A stretch of DNA of 64,000 nt from Symsagittifera roscoffensis. Lineage: Eukaryota > Xenacoelomorpha > Acoela > Convolutidae. The position numbers were made by a program, and so were the translations under genes. Positions within the stretch are counted from its first letter, which is position 1. Each line of letters begins with the position of its first letter. The stretch covers positions 49,473,581 through 49,537,580 of the forward strand of contig NC_087066.1 of NCBI RefSeq assembly GCF_963678635.1, given 5' to 3'. Below are positions 11,222-22,347 of this stretch, one piece after another. The notes under the pieces are model-generated. The model ran no database searches, was not told the origin of the DNA, and worked only from the letters and a program-made list of their open reading frames with translations.

Positions 11222-13060
11222 GACTGGGAAAAACTCATCACAAAATCCTTTCTCAAAATCAAGTACGAAAAATAATTTTCTTCATTAACATCTTTATCGT
11301 AAAATAGAAAAGCTTTCGGAACTTTTTTTAAAGCTTTTTTAGGTGTTTTAGAAGTCTTTCTACTGACTTTATTCGGAAACGCTAGATTTTGTCCATCTGT
11401 CCAGATAAGTTACAGCTTTTGAAACTGAGATTTAACTAACTGATATCTAAAACAAATGTGTGAATTCTTTCCTATTTTATCCTTCAAGTAAATTAAAACT
11501 TCGTGGTAGGTTTACAGACAAATAGGTTGTAGTGATCATTTTAAAGTGTGTTCATAAATTTGTATTGCGGACACTACACCACAAAGTTTTTAAGCACTAG
11601 TTGATAATTTTTGTTCTTCTTTTTTAAAAACTTTTGATTTGAATATTGATACTCTGCGTTTGCTATCGAGAAAAACTTTTCATCAAAAATAGTCCTATCC
11701 CTACAAATCTTGATTTTAGAGAGTTACGGTAAAGGTATCTTGTATCTGACACGGCTAACAATATATCTGCATTTATCCAGTTTTTTATTTCCTCTGGTAA
11801 ATTTTCTTAATCTGAGGTCCGTTTTTTTAATCTGAGGTTCGTAAATAGTATCGTTGCCAATCAAGCCAAAAAAAGGTTTTAAATCTAGATGCAATCTTAA
11901 TATGTACGCACTACGGAACTCTAAACAACCTAAGACTCTCAAAACATCTCTCTTATTTTCCGGTCTTTTTGAAGATTTTCTACTTTCTTTTTTGCTGGTT
12001 GTATACCGCCCCTAATTACTAAAAGTCCTAAAAACTGCGCTTGCCTTAAGAAAAAGTCTGGTTTCTCTGAATGAGCTTTTAATTCTGATTTAAATTTACT
12101 GCTCTGTATGTTTTGATTATATCAAACATTTCTTCTGTAGAATCAACCTGCATAATTGTTTTGTCGATATAAAATACGGCTTGTTTTCATTTGATCAATG
12201 GTGGAAAATGAATAGTCATTGTCCTGCTAACAAACTTTGGAAGTCCAGAGAAGCTTCTTTTGATGGTATAAAGTTTTTATCCTTTGACAAAATTTGTTAG
12301 TTGCTGTGATTCTTCGGTGAGGGTACTTGAATATACGTTAAGCATAAGTCGCTCGCTTGTGGTAAAATTATCACAGCTAAGCCTAGACATAAGTGACCCT
12401 ACAGACTCATGTGGTCATGATATTGATATTAAATATTGATATTAAATGACACTTTTAACGATGTTATCTTTTGGTAATACTAATTTGGAATTTATGAGAT
12501 TGGATATCATTTCTAAATTTTTTCCCTTTTCTCTTTTAATCTCAGATTTATAAAAATGTTCAAGTACAATGTTCAATTTTTCCTGATAATGCAGTGGTAC
12601 TCGTGATAGTTTTTTTTAAATTTTAAATTGGGTAGCAAATTAACATCATTTTGTTTTTGGTTTTGATACTATTCAATCATTTTAATGCTTTGAAAATACA
12701 ACTCTATTTTGTATCAGATTATTCTTTAAAACTTGTAATTGGTTTTTGTTAAAACTTGTCCGAGTAAAATCGAAATTAATGAGAAAATATTGTTTTTTCT
12801 CATCAAATTTTAAATGAGTTTTTTTTATTTGTGATTCATCTTGGTTTGCTTGAAGTCTAAGTCTGCCTTTGGTTTTAGATCTTTACTGAAGTTGGTTTCT
12901 AGTTGGTAATAACTGGTAAACTCCTTCTACTTCTTAATTCTCTTTTGTTTTCTTCTTCAGTTTGCTAATTTTTGTTTGCTATTGATCGTTTTCATGTATA
13001 ATTTGAGTTTTTAATTGTTTTCTTTTGTAGAAAATTTGATTAAATTCTTCGTCATTGTTT
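11222..13060 (-). repeat. Family A RT tandem unit 5 (about 1.84 kb)
   Basis: The first unit in the direction of pol reading. Its right end (about 13060) passes into unique pol-linker sequence leading to the protease, so it is probably the original RT segment from which the others were copied. It is also the most diverged of the five over 12.4-13.0 kb. Confidence 0.85.
11715..12600 (-). pseudogene. Reverse transcriptase relic, unit 5
   Basis: The thumb/connection is open at 11724-11942 (72 codons, VLGCLEFRSAYILRLHLDL). The palm is interrupted by stops (for example where Gly is expected after FVKG, and in PLIK). The YIDK box is present near 12170. Upstream, EKLNIVLEHFYKSEIKREKG and LVLPKDNI represent the fingers. 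Confidence 0.65.
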
Positions 13061-13689
13061 GATAAAATTTCCATAAAGGCTTTTCTATGTGACACGAATT
13101 ATTTAAGTTCTAATTACTAATCTATAACTTTAAAGGTTTGACCTGTAAGTTCATTGATTTTAAGGTTTTCAATCCCGTTTTTGACTATAAGGAGAATAAA
13201 TTTTTCTTCATGATAACAGTATGTGCATAAACCTTTTTGTTCTGACGTTTTATCAGATTTAAAAGATGTTTAATTTGTTCTTTTAGTTTAAAAAATTACG
13301 TTTGCAAGTTCAATGTAAATGAATCGTGTAGTTTTTGGATCTGTTCTAATGTCATGATCTAGTTACAGTTTTAAAAAACCTTTTATACGGATCAATATTT
13401 TTCTTATTATGGTTTCTTGATACTACTGTTTCTGGGTACATCTTAAGTTTTAATATTGATTTTGAAAGTTTTTAAATTTGAAAAATCATTAGATTCGAGT
13501 GTTTTAGAAAAAAAATTATACTCATAATAATAGGTCTTTGTCCATCCCAGGCTGAGACACTTTCCTGAACTTTTATTGGATAATCACCTTTTATATCAAA
13601 ATTTGCTTCATTGTTTGATTATCCGAAAAACTTATGTTTTTCGCCGTCAACTTCTTATTCATTTCAATCGGATTTCTGAAGTGCTAAGG

Positions 13690-13800
13690 ATTGTAGCTTA
13701 TATTATTGTTGGTATAAGCGAGCATGTCGTTCCAGTGTCTACCAAAAAGTGAATTTCTGGTATTTTTATTTTTCGTCTCGGAAGGGATGTCAATATAGAT
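13690..13800 (-). pseudogene. Retropepsin-like aspartic protease relic
   Basis: The minus strand at about 13770-13711 reads KIPEIHFLVDTGTTCSLIPT. LVDTGTT with a following hydrophobic SLIP is the catalytic D-T-G loop of retroviral-type proteases. The frame is closed by stops soon after, and frameshifts separate it from the gag-like frames upstream. Its position between gag-like sequence and RT agrees with a Ty3/gypsy pol order. A single eroded domain, not functional. Confidence 0.7.
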
Positions 13801-13906
13801 TATGGTTTCTTTGTAGATTTTTAATGCGCGGAAGCTGTTCTAGTTCAACTGAACTCTCCAAATTCGTCTTTACCAAAATAACTTTGTATCTTATCATCAT
13901 TTAATT

Positions 13907-14560
13907 TTATCCTAGAATTGCTATCGCGACTAGTATCTCTTGAGGTTTTCTTGTAATATTAAAAAGTTTCAGCTGATGATTATAGTTTCTGTTCCGGTTT
14001 TTGAGTGGTCTATTTTTTTCTATAATTATCTCGTGAATTTGATCTTCTATTTCTATTGGAAAGGGGATTACTATAGCCCCACAATCCCAGTTTTGATTCA
14101 AATCATTAAGAATAAAATTATTTTGATAATTTGAACAATAAAGACCGTTTCTGTCCAAGGATTGGTTATTTGAATATCCGCCTCTGGATTCAAAGTTTTG
14201 GGATCAATATCTATGAAATCTATTAAACTTGCAATTGATTTGTCTGGAGAATGGAGAATTTAATAAATATCCGTAATTTCTTTTATCTCGGTCATTGCAG
14301 TTTTGATTATCTCCAATATCATATCTGGATCTAGGTCATCAGTTTTGATCGTAACAAATTTTTTATCGATATTGGGTTGGTTTCTGAGCCTTTCCTTCAT
14401 GATCCCGATAGTAAAAACAAACACCCGATCTGCGACACAATTTGAAAATTCTGGTTTAATTTTTTTAGTTTCTTGGTTCATTTGAGTTATACACTGCATT
14501 TACTTGTGATCTTTCATTAAACCTCCTAATTCTTTGAGGTGATCCTCAATTGTTTCATTT
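13907..14560 (-). pseudogene. Gag-like relic of family A
   Basis: Two minus frames: 14260-14499 (79 codons, with MKERLRNQPNIDKKFVTIK and EIIKTAMTEIKEITDIY), continued after a stop, and 13907-14158 (83 codons, Asn-rich SNYQNNFILNDLNQN, then NRPLKNRNRNYNHQLK). An acidic/basic helical segment followed by an N/R-rich stretch just before the protease fits a Gag C-terminal region. No CCHC knuckle is readable. The assignment rests on position and composition. Confidence 0.45.
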
Positions 14561-14834
14561 TTTCAAAAATCAAAATTACCTGAAGTTGTTTCGGTAAACC
14601 CACTACTCACTGCAAATCTCTATTCATTGATAGCTATATGATTTTTTTTGTTGTCAAGACCTAGTTAGATTCTCAATTAGAAATTGATGTGCTTTTTGTT
14701 TTAAACCAAAACAAAGATTCCATTTTCTTTGCCGTTTTTGATCAACACTAAAAATCAGATTTAATCTTCAACGATCTAGCGAAGTGTTTAAACTCATTGT
14801 ATAACTCAATGTAAACTCATTGAAAATTTGAAAT

Positions 14835-14897
14835 GAAAACGAGCGATTTCATTTCTTACTTTGAGTCGTGCTTTTAATTGGCAAAAGTCGGTTTCAT
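14835..14897. repeat. 63 bp direct repeat, copy 1
   Basis: Starts GAAAACGAGCGATTTC and ends AAAAGTCGGTTTCAT. It is identical over 63 bp to 15794-15856. It lies just upstream (in minus orientation) of the gag-like relic. Confidence 0.95.
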
Positions 14898-15793
14898 TGT
14901 ATAACTCATTTTGTTGAATTCGTCAGGTTTTCTTTTCAAACTTTCTGCTTTTGATTGTCTTCTAAACTTATCCTTGTCATCAGTGAGTTTATCTATAAAC
15001 TGATCTGTTGTATCGTTCCAATATAGGACTGATGCTAGTCTCTGATACCATTAAAGAGCTGGAGCTCTTAATATTGAGCCAAATTAAACTCTTTGTCTAA
15101 AATCATATGCTCTTTGATCATCGCCTGGTTCTGCTGGTCGAGTTGTTGGGGAATATTTTTCGTTTTTTCTTTACTATTTATTAAAAGTTTTTTGCATCTT
15201 CAATTGGGTCTAACCCTGTGAGCTTGTAGTAAGTTTAGTCTGGATATGCAGCTACAATTGCAATTTTTGTTTTATTTTACTTATATTTTGGTTAAAAGAG
15301 CCTAAAGCTCTGACCTTTTTGTGTATTAGTTAATTTTGAAAATTTAGGGAATTTTAAAGAAAGTTTTTTTTAGTAGAATGAAATATGAGGTTGGAGAAGT
15401 TTTTTAGTATAGAGGTTTTTTCTGATGCCTTGCTGCGGAAAAGAAAAGTTATTTTGTGATTATTATGCTTTCGATGTCTGGACAAGATAGTAAATTGATC
15501 TTTTGGATAATGTTAAGGTTTCATATAAATTGTGTGTAAAAAATTTTTATTACCAGCGTTAATTTACCAGCGTCTATTTTAGTTTTGAATGGAAGTGGTG
15601 TACAAATAATTTTAAAATCGGGAGGAAAGCAAGTAATCGGTCTTCTGGTATATAAGTTTTGTTGTTTGGAATGTATAATTGGTAGAGAATTGTATCCATT
15701 TCTGAAGTGTATCTTTGGAAAGAGAAAGATAGTTCGTGTTTTTCATCGTTGAGATGATATTTTGATCTTTTTCAGTCTTGGTAATGTACTATA
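14898..15793. other. AT-rich spacer between 63 bp repeats
   Basis: No convincing frame, and no recognisable element ends other than the flanking 63 bp repeats. Confidence 0.4.
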
Positions 15794-15856
15794 GAAAACG
15801 AGCGATTTCATTTCTTACTTTGAGTCGTGCTTTTAATTGGCAAAAGTCGGTTTCAT
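15794..15856. repeat. 63 bp direct repeat, copy 2
   Basis: Exact second copy of 14835-14897, 959 bp away in the same orientation. Confidence 0.95.
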
Positions 15857-15899
15857 GATTTGTTGTCATGAATTTTTTTGTCAATGATAGATTAATTCG

Positions 15900-17700
15900 A
15901 GTTTTATTTTATGTATTTTCTGCTCTAATTATATGACATTTCAGATTAAGTTTGGCTAAGTCTCAGCATGTTTCAATTTTTTCTATATAAATTGTGAATA
16001 ATTGGATACAAATTGGTTTAGTATTAGCTAAATTTAATTTTTTACTCAAATTGTGAATATTTTGATAAAGTTTGGTGTTTTTGGTGTATTTCAGTTAATT
16101 TTATCATAAGAGAGTTGAATTTGACAAAACTTTGAAGAAAACTTGATTTAGATCAGTTTGTTTAAGTAACCGTTGAAACAGACCTTACAATGATTGCATT
16201 ACTTTTAGCCAGCATTAGCTTTTATGGTCTTTGTATGAGCTTAGGGCAACGCTGATTTAATTTCTCGCTTGTTTCAATTTTCAATTGATTTAATTAACTT
16301 ATTTGCAAATATTGGTTTATTTTCACTCTTAATTGCTTTTTTCATTATAAATGTTTCAGTTGGTTCAATTTAGGGTAAACTCTAGCCTTGTTTGCTCTGA
16401 CTTTTATTTGACAAAACGGGACTTAAGTTGTTCAACCTTCTGGTTAATTTTGAATGATTTCCTTAATTTAGGATTGTTTTGGCCAATTTCTGGAAGTATT
16501 ATTTATCTTAGTTGGTCTTATTTGGATTAAGTTTGAATGATTTTCATTTAAACTGGAATTTTTTTTGTTAGGACTAATTTAACTGATTTTTCCCAAAACT
16601 GCGTAATTTTTGTTCAGCTTAAATTGAGTTTATTTCCATCTTAATTCGGCTACTTTTTATACAAAGTCGTGGTTTTTTGTTTTTTTTTTTTGGTTTTATT
16701 TTGATCAAAAATGGGCAAATTAAAGTTAAACTTTCGTGCTTCTCGTTTTATTTGGGCTCAACTTGACTAAATTGAGAAAAAGTTTGAATAATTTGGAAGT
16801 TTGTTTAACTTATTTTGGTTTTTTCTGGCAATAATTTGATACATTTTGATAAATTTGGAGTTTGTTTGTCTTACTTTGATTTATTTCAAAAAAAAATTGG
16901 GCAAAATTCAACTGATTTGGAATCTTATTTATCTTTATTGGGCTTATTTGGACTACATTTGACCAAATAGTTTAACTTGTGTGTTTATTTATCTTATTTA
17001 ACCTTATTTTACCAAAATCGGGAAAATTTTAGGTTATTGGGAGTTTACACATCTTAAATGGCTTCAATTTAGTTACAACTGAGTGATTTTTAGATTTATT
17101 GCCAGCTTATTTATTCTAATTGTGTTTGTTTTGATCAAAGTTATGAAAAAGTAGGTTAATTGGGAGTTTTCAGTTTGACCAAAAATGTGCGATTTTTGGG
17201 TTATTTAAAAAGGAACTCTATCTAGCTTAATCGGTTTTTTTCTGACCGAAATTGGGAACATTTCTAATAAAATGGAAGTTTATTTAGCTAAATTAGACTT
17301 TTTCTGAACAAAATTGCGAGAATCCTATTGAAAAAAACTATTCAGCCTAATGGGACCTTTTTTGGCCAAAACTGGGTAAAATTGTTTTGAAATGGAAGTT
17401 AATTTAGGTTAACTTGACTTAATTAGACCAAAACTGGGTAAAGTTTTATTGACTGGAAGTTTGTCGAGCTTAATCAGACCTGTTTTGTTCGAAATTGGTA
17501 AACAATTTGTTCGAATGGACTCTGTTTTTTAATTTATTCTGTTTATTTAGCTAAGTTTGGATAAATTTGACATAAAATGAGCAAGTTCTTTTTATTTAGA
17601 GGTTCATCCATTGTAATAGGGCTTACTTTGACTAAAATGTGCTGAATTGTAGTTAAATTTTAGAAAGTACGCTTATATTGGTGTAGTTTTAAAATAATTT
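15900..17700. repeat. Diverged AT-rich minisatellite, about 60 bp period
   Basis: The phrases GGAAGTTTATTTAGCTTAAT, GACTTATTTTGACC, and AAAATTGGGTAAATTTTA recur in that order about every 60 bp with strong divergence (for example near 17274, 17394 and 17455). The block from about 16830 onward is part of repeat R. Confidence 0.7.
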
Positions 17701-19585
17701 TAACCTCATGTTATCATATATTCAGTGAAATTCTGCTAACTAAGGTTGTCGGAAAAACAAATTGTCGAAAAAAAACGCACTTGACAGTTCCTGCCCTAGT
17801 AGGTGTTGATTATTTGGTGTCGAGTTTTTTATCTTAATTGTGTTTAATTTGACCAAAATTGGTTCAATTTTAGGCTAAGAGGAAGCTTACCTATCACTCA
17901 TTGTTTTTTTTACTGTTTTTTTAACTCATACTATGAAGAGGTGATTTATAGTTAGGTTAAGTAAGGTTGGAGTATAAAAGCCTAACAAAAAGGTGAAAAA
18001 TTTAGTACAAAGAGAGAAAATGAGATTTAATCTCAATTTAGCGTAAATTTTATTGTTTATATGATGTGTGAAATCATTTTATCAACAATTTAGAGTACCC
18101 TTAGAAGGCATACGGGACCTCTTACGAATTTTTATCAACAAATATTAGTATTTGAGAAAAGATTCAAGAAATGGGTCACGGAAGGGAAAAAACATAATTT
18201 GTTAGATTAACATATGTCAGTAAAGCTTTTCTAGTTGAAAAAGGTCGTTAAAAGTCTAATTTACTTGTCTATAATAGTCAACCTGGTCAGAGAAAGTTTT
18301 CTTTTATTTGTTATATGGTAGCTATGAGGATAATGAATGAAAATTTTGTGAAAGAAAAGTAGCAACTGTCATGGACTGATGAAAGATAGAGAAGATGTTG
18401 ATAGCCTTGACTCTATCAATGACTATTTAGTAATAGGGCGGTAACTTAAGTTGCCGGCCCTAAAAATGAATAATTCCTGTCTGTAGTTTTTTGAAGTTGA
18501 AACAAAACTAACATAAACTCACTTCCTAAAAAATTTCCGATATCTGAAATTATTTCTTAAATTTTTCAGACTGGTTTTCTTAAGGTGTAGTTCTCAGCTC
18601 AATTCGCATCAATACTACTAAAAAATAACATTGGTTTGTTGACAAATCTATTTGTTTCAATTAAAATTGTAAGTCTCAGGTCTGATTATATCATAGATCA
18701 TAGTCGATCTGGTCCTAGAGTAAAAACGATATTTATACGAACAGACAAAATTCAAAAGGATGGCTAATTAGAATTGTTTCAGGGTTGTGCAAAATTCAGA
18801 TCAGTGGGGGTTTCAAAACCGAAACGATAAGCACACTGCACCTGACTGGTGTCGTAATTAAAAATCAAGTTCCCTCGGTCATCTATTAAGTTTTATTAAA
18901 AATCAATGAAGTTTTCCAAAGTGAAACTGAAAGAATAAAAAATCCGTTTAGAATTTGAAAAATGAGATACGTGGACTTGACTTTTAAGCTTTTTGAGGTT
19001 ATGTTGTTCAGTTAAAATCTGAGTTGAATATTTAATTTAAACGACTTTCATTTATAATGGTGTGAACGAATTTAAAATAGAAAATTATCCACTCGATTCG
19101 TGGGTAAACAATTAAGCAATAGCTTTATAAATTAGTGTAGCATTTCCAATACTACAACTTTAACCTTTTTTAAATGAACAGTTGTGAAAGCAATTTCCCA
19201 AACAGACACTGCTTAAACATGAATACATTTACAAAAAAACGTGCCTAATGTAATAACGTTAAGGTGAGTTTATGAAAACAAAATTGGAAACATTGACAAA
19301 CGTTAGATGGACAAAGTTTCAAATTTCTTCTCCATGGCCACATTCTACAGTCTTAAATTTTTTTCTCTGCTGCCTCTAATTGTCTCTGCAGTTCCCTTTT
19401 TGCTCTCCTTTCTCTTTTGTTTTTGGTCGCTTTTTTTCCAAAGTTTTTGTCAGCCGGTCCACGTCCTGTTGTTTTTCGTTCTCGGGAAAAACCGTGATCC
19501 CGCTAAATGGGACGAGCAGAGATGTTTCTTGCGATTTGGTTAGGTACTACCTCGGAGTTATCTTTTTAAGAAAATTATTTCTGGC
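16830..19585. repeat. Repeat R copy 1 (about 2.75 kb)
   Basis: The whole block recurs at 19586-22330. Shared landmarks include GGCGGTAACTTA (about 18438 and 21180), GTCATGGACTGATGA and the coiled-coil-like frame at the right end. Apart from that frame I see no coding signal in the 1.5 kb middle part on either strand. Confidence 0.85.
19330..19575 (-). pseudogene. Coiled-coil-like peptide frame, R copy 1 (frameshifted)
   Basis: The minus strand reads SQETSLLVPFSGITVFPENE then KQQDVDRLTKTLEKKRPK, after which a frameshift and a small deletion break the frame. A stop also replaces Glu in PREYL. See the best copy at 26327-26647. Confidence 0.5.
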
Positions 19586-22330
19586 AAAATTTGGATGCAT
19601 TTTGATAAATTTGGAGTTTTTTTGTCTTACTTTGATTTATTTCAAAAAAAAATTGGGCAAAATTCAACTGATTTGGAATCTTATTTATCTTTATTGGGCT
19701 TTTTTGGACTATATTTGACCAAATAGTTTAACTTGTGTGTTTATTTATCTTATTTAACCTTATTTTACCAAAATCGGGAAAATTGTAGGTTAATTGGGAG
19801 TTTACACATCTTAAATGGCTTCATTTTAGTTACAACTGAGTAATTTTTGGATTTATTGGCAGCCTATTTATTCCAATTGTGTTTGTTTTGATCAAAATTA
19901 TGAAAAAATAGGTTAATTGGGAGATTTCACTTTGATCAAAGTTAGGCAAATTTTGTGATAATTCAAAATGGAACTCTATCTAGCTTAATCAGATTTTTTT
20001 CTGACCGAAATCGGGAACATTTCCAATAAAATGGAAGTTTATTTAGCTTAATTAGACTTTTTCTGAACAAAATTGCAAAAATCCTATTGAAAAAAAATTA
20101 TCCAGCCTAATGGGACCTTTTTCGGCCAAGAATGGGTAAAATTGTTTTGAATGGAAGTTCATTTAGGTTGATTTGACTTATTTTGACCAAAACTGTGTAA
20201 AATTTTATTGACTGGAAATTTTTCGAGCTTAATCAGACCTGTTTTGTTCGAAATTGGTAAAAAGTTTGTTCGAATGGATTCTGTTGTTTAATTTATTCTG
20301 TTTATTTAGCTTAGTTTGGATAAATTTGACATAAAATGAGCAAGTTCTGCTTTATTTAGAGGTTTATCTATCGTAATAGGGCTTACTCTGACTAAAATGT
20401 GCTGAATTATAGTTAAATTTTAGATATTACGCTTATATTGTAGTTTAAAAAAAATTTTATCCTCATGTTATCATATGTTCAGTGAACTTCTTCTAACTAA
20501 GGTTGTCGAAAAAATAAATTGTCGAAAAAAACGCATTTGACAGTTCCTGATCTAGTAGGTGTCGATTATTTGGGAGTTTTTTATCCTAATTGTGCTTAAT
20601 TTGACCAAAATTGGTTAAATTTTAGGCTAAGAGGAAGCTTACCTATCACTCATTGTTGTTCTATCACTTTTTTATTATTATGTTTTTTTTACTCATTCCA
20701 TGAGGAGGTAATTTATAGTTAGGTTAAGTTAGGTTGGAGTATAAAAGCCTAACAAAAAGGTGAAAAATTTAGTACAGTGAGAAAATGAGATTGAATCTCA
20801 ATTTAGCGTAAATTTTATTGTTTGTATGATGTGTGAAATCAATTTATCAACAACTTGGAGTACAGTTAGAAGGCATGCGGTTCCCCTTACGACCTTTTTA
20901 AGAACAAATATGTCACGAAAGGGAAAAAAACGAAATTAGTTAGATTAACCTATGTCAGTAAAGCTTTTCTAGTTGAAAAAGGTCGTTAAAATGTCTAATT
21001 TACTTTTCTATGGTAGTCAAACTGTTCAGAGAAAGTTCTCTTTTATTTAGTATATGGTAGCTATGAGGATGATGAATGAAAACTTTGTGAGATAAAAGTA
21101 GCAGAAAACTGTCATGGACTGATGAGTGATAGAGAAGATGTTGATAGCCTTGACGCTATCAAGGACTATTTAGTAATAGGGCGGTAACTTAGATTACGGG
21201 CCCTAAAGATAAATAGCTCCTTTCTGTAGCTTTTTAAAGTTGGAACAAAACTAACATAAACTCACTTCACAAAAAATTCCGATAACTAAAATTATTTCTT
21301 TAATTTTTCAGACTGGTTTTCTTAAGTTGTAGTTCTCTGCTCAAGTCGCATCATTACTATTAAAAAAACATTGGGTCGTTGACAAATCTTTTTGTTTCAA
21401 ATAAACTTGTAAGTCTCGGGTCTGATTATATCATAGATATTAGTCGATCTAGTCCTAGAGTAAAAGCAAAATTTATACGAACAGACAAAATTCAAAAGAA
21501 TGGTTAATTAGAATTGTATCAGGGTTGTGCAAAATTCAAATCAGTGGGGGTTTCCAAGCGGAAACGATAAGCACACTGCACCTGACTGGCGTCGTGATTA
21601 AAAATTAAGTTCCCTCGATCAGCTGTTAAGTTTTATTAAAAATCAATGAAATTTTCCAAGGTGAAACTGAAAGAATAAACAATCCGTTTAGATTTTGAAA
21701 AATGAGATATGTGGACTTGGCTTTTAAGCTTTTTGAATTAATGTTGTTCAGTTGAAATTTGACTTCAGTATTAATTTTAAACGACATTCATTTTTAATGT
21801 TGTGAACGAATTTAAAATAGAAAATTCTCCTCTCGATTCGTATGCAAACAATTAAGCAATAGCTTTCTAAATTAGTGTAGCATTTCCAATACTACAACTG
21901 TAACTTTTTTTTAATGAACAAGGGTGAAAGCAATCTCCCAAATAGACACTGCTTAAACATGAATACATTTACAAAAAAAAACGTGCCTAATGTAACAACG
22001 TTAAGGTGAAGTTATGAAAACAAAATTGAAAACGTTGATAAACGTTAGATGGACAAAGTTTCAAATTTCTTCGACATGGCCACATTTTAAAGTCTTAAAC
22101 TATTTTCTGTTTTTTTCTCTGCTGCCTCTAATTGTCTCCGCAATTCCTTTTTTGGTCTCATTTTTCTTTTGTTTTTTCGTCGCTTTTTTTCCAAATTTTT
22201 TGTCAGCCGGTCCATGTCCTGTTGTTTTTCGTCCTCGGGAAAAACCGTGATCCCGCTAAACGGGACGAGCAGAGATTTTTCTTGCGATTTGAATAGGTAC
22301 TCTCTCGGAGTTCTCTTCCCTCGGAGTTCT
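19586..22330. repeat. Repeat R copy 2 (about 2.74 kb)
   Basis: A full-length second copy joined head-to-tail to copy 1. The junction lies in TTTCTGGCAAAATTTGG. It contains the 60 bp minisatellite part (19.59-20.45 kb). Confidence 0.85.
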
Positions 22331-22347
22331 CTACACTTAGAAGGCAT
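22087..22347 (-). pseudogene. Coiled-coil-like peptide frame, R copy 2
   Basis: An 86-codon open frame with SGITVFPEDEKQQDMDRLTK, a very basic run (EKKRRKNKRKMRPKKE) and RRQLEAAEKKTENSLRL before the stop. Its first dozen codons come from the junction with copy 3. The core is shared with the other R copies. The family is unrecognised; a charged heptad-like pattern suggests a coiled coil. Confidence 0.45.

Larger units (their letters stand above)
3600..14900 (-). mobile_element. Decayed Ty3/gypsy-like retroelement (family A), RT segment tandemly amplified
   Basis: Read on the minus strand from right to left, the order is that of a Ty3/gypsy gag-pol: gag-like frames (14.56-13.9 kb), an aspartic protease motif (13.75 kb), a linker (about 13.05-12.6 kb), then reverse transcriptase palm, thumb and connection, and the first strands of RNase H. 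The linker-to-RNase H block is repeated five times. Frames are broken by stops, frameshifts and deletions, and the second catalytic Asp of the RT box is lost in the copies checked, so it is inactive. No LTR pair was found. The part below 4.4 kb is assigned only by position (minus frames 3605-3814 and 4373-4567 are unrecognised). Confidence 0.7.
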
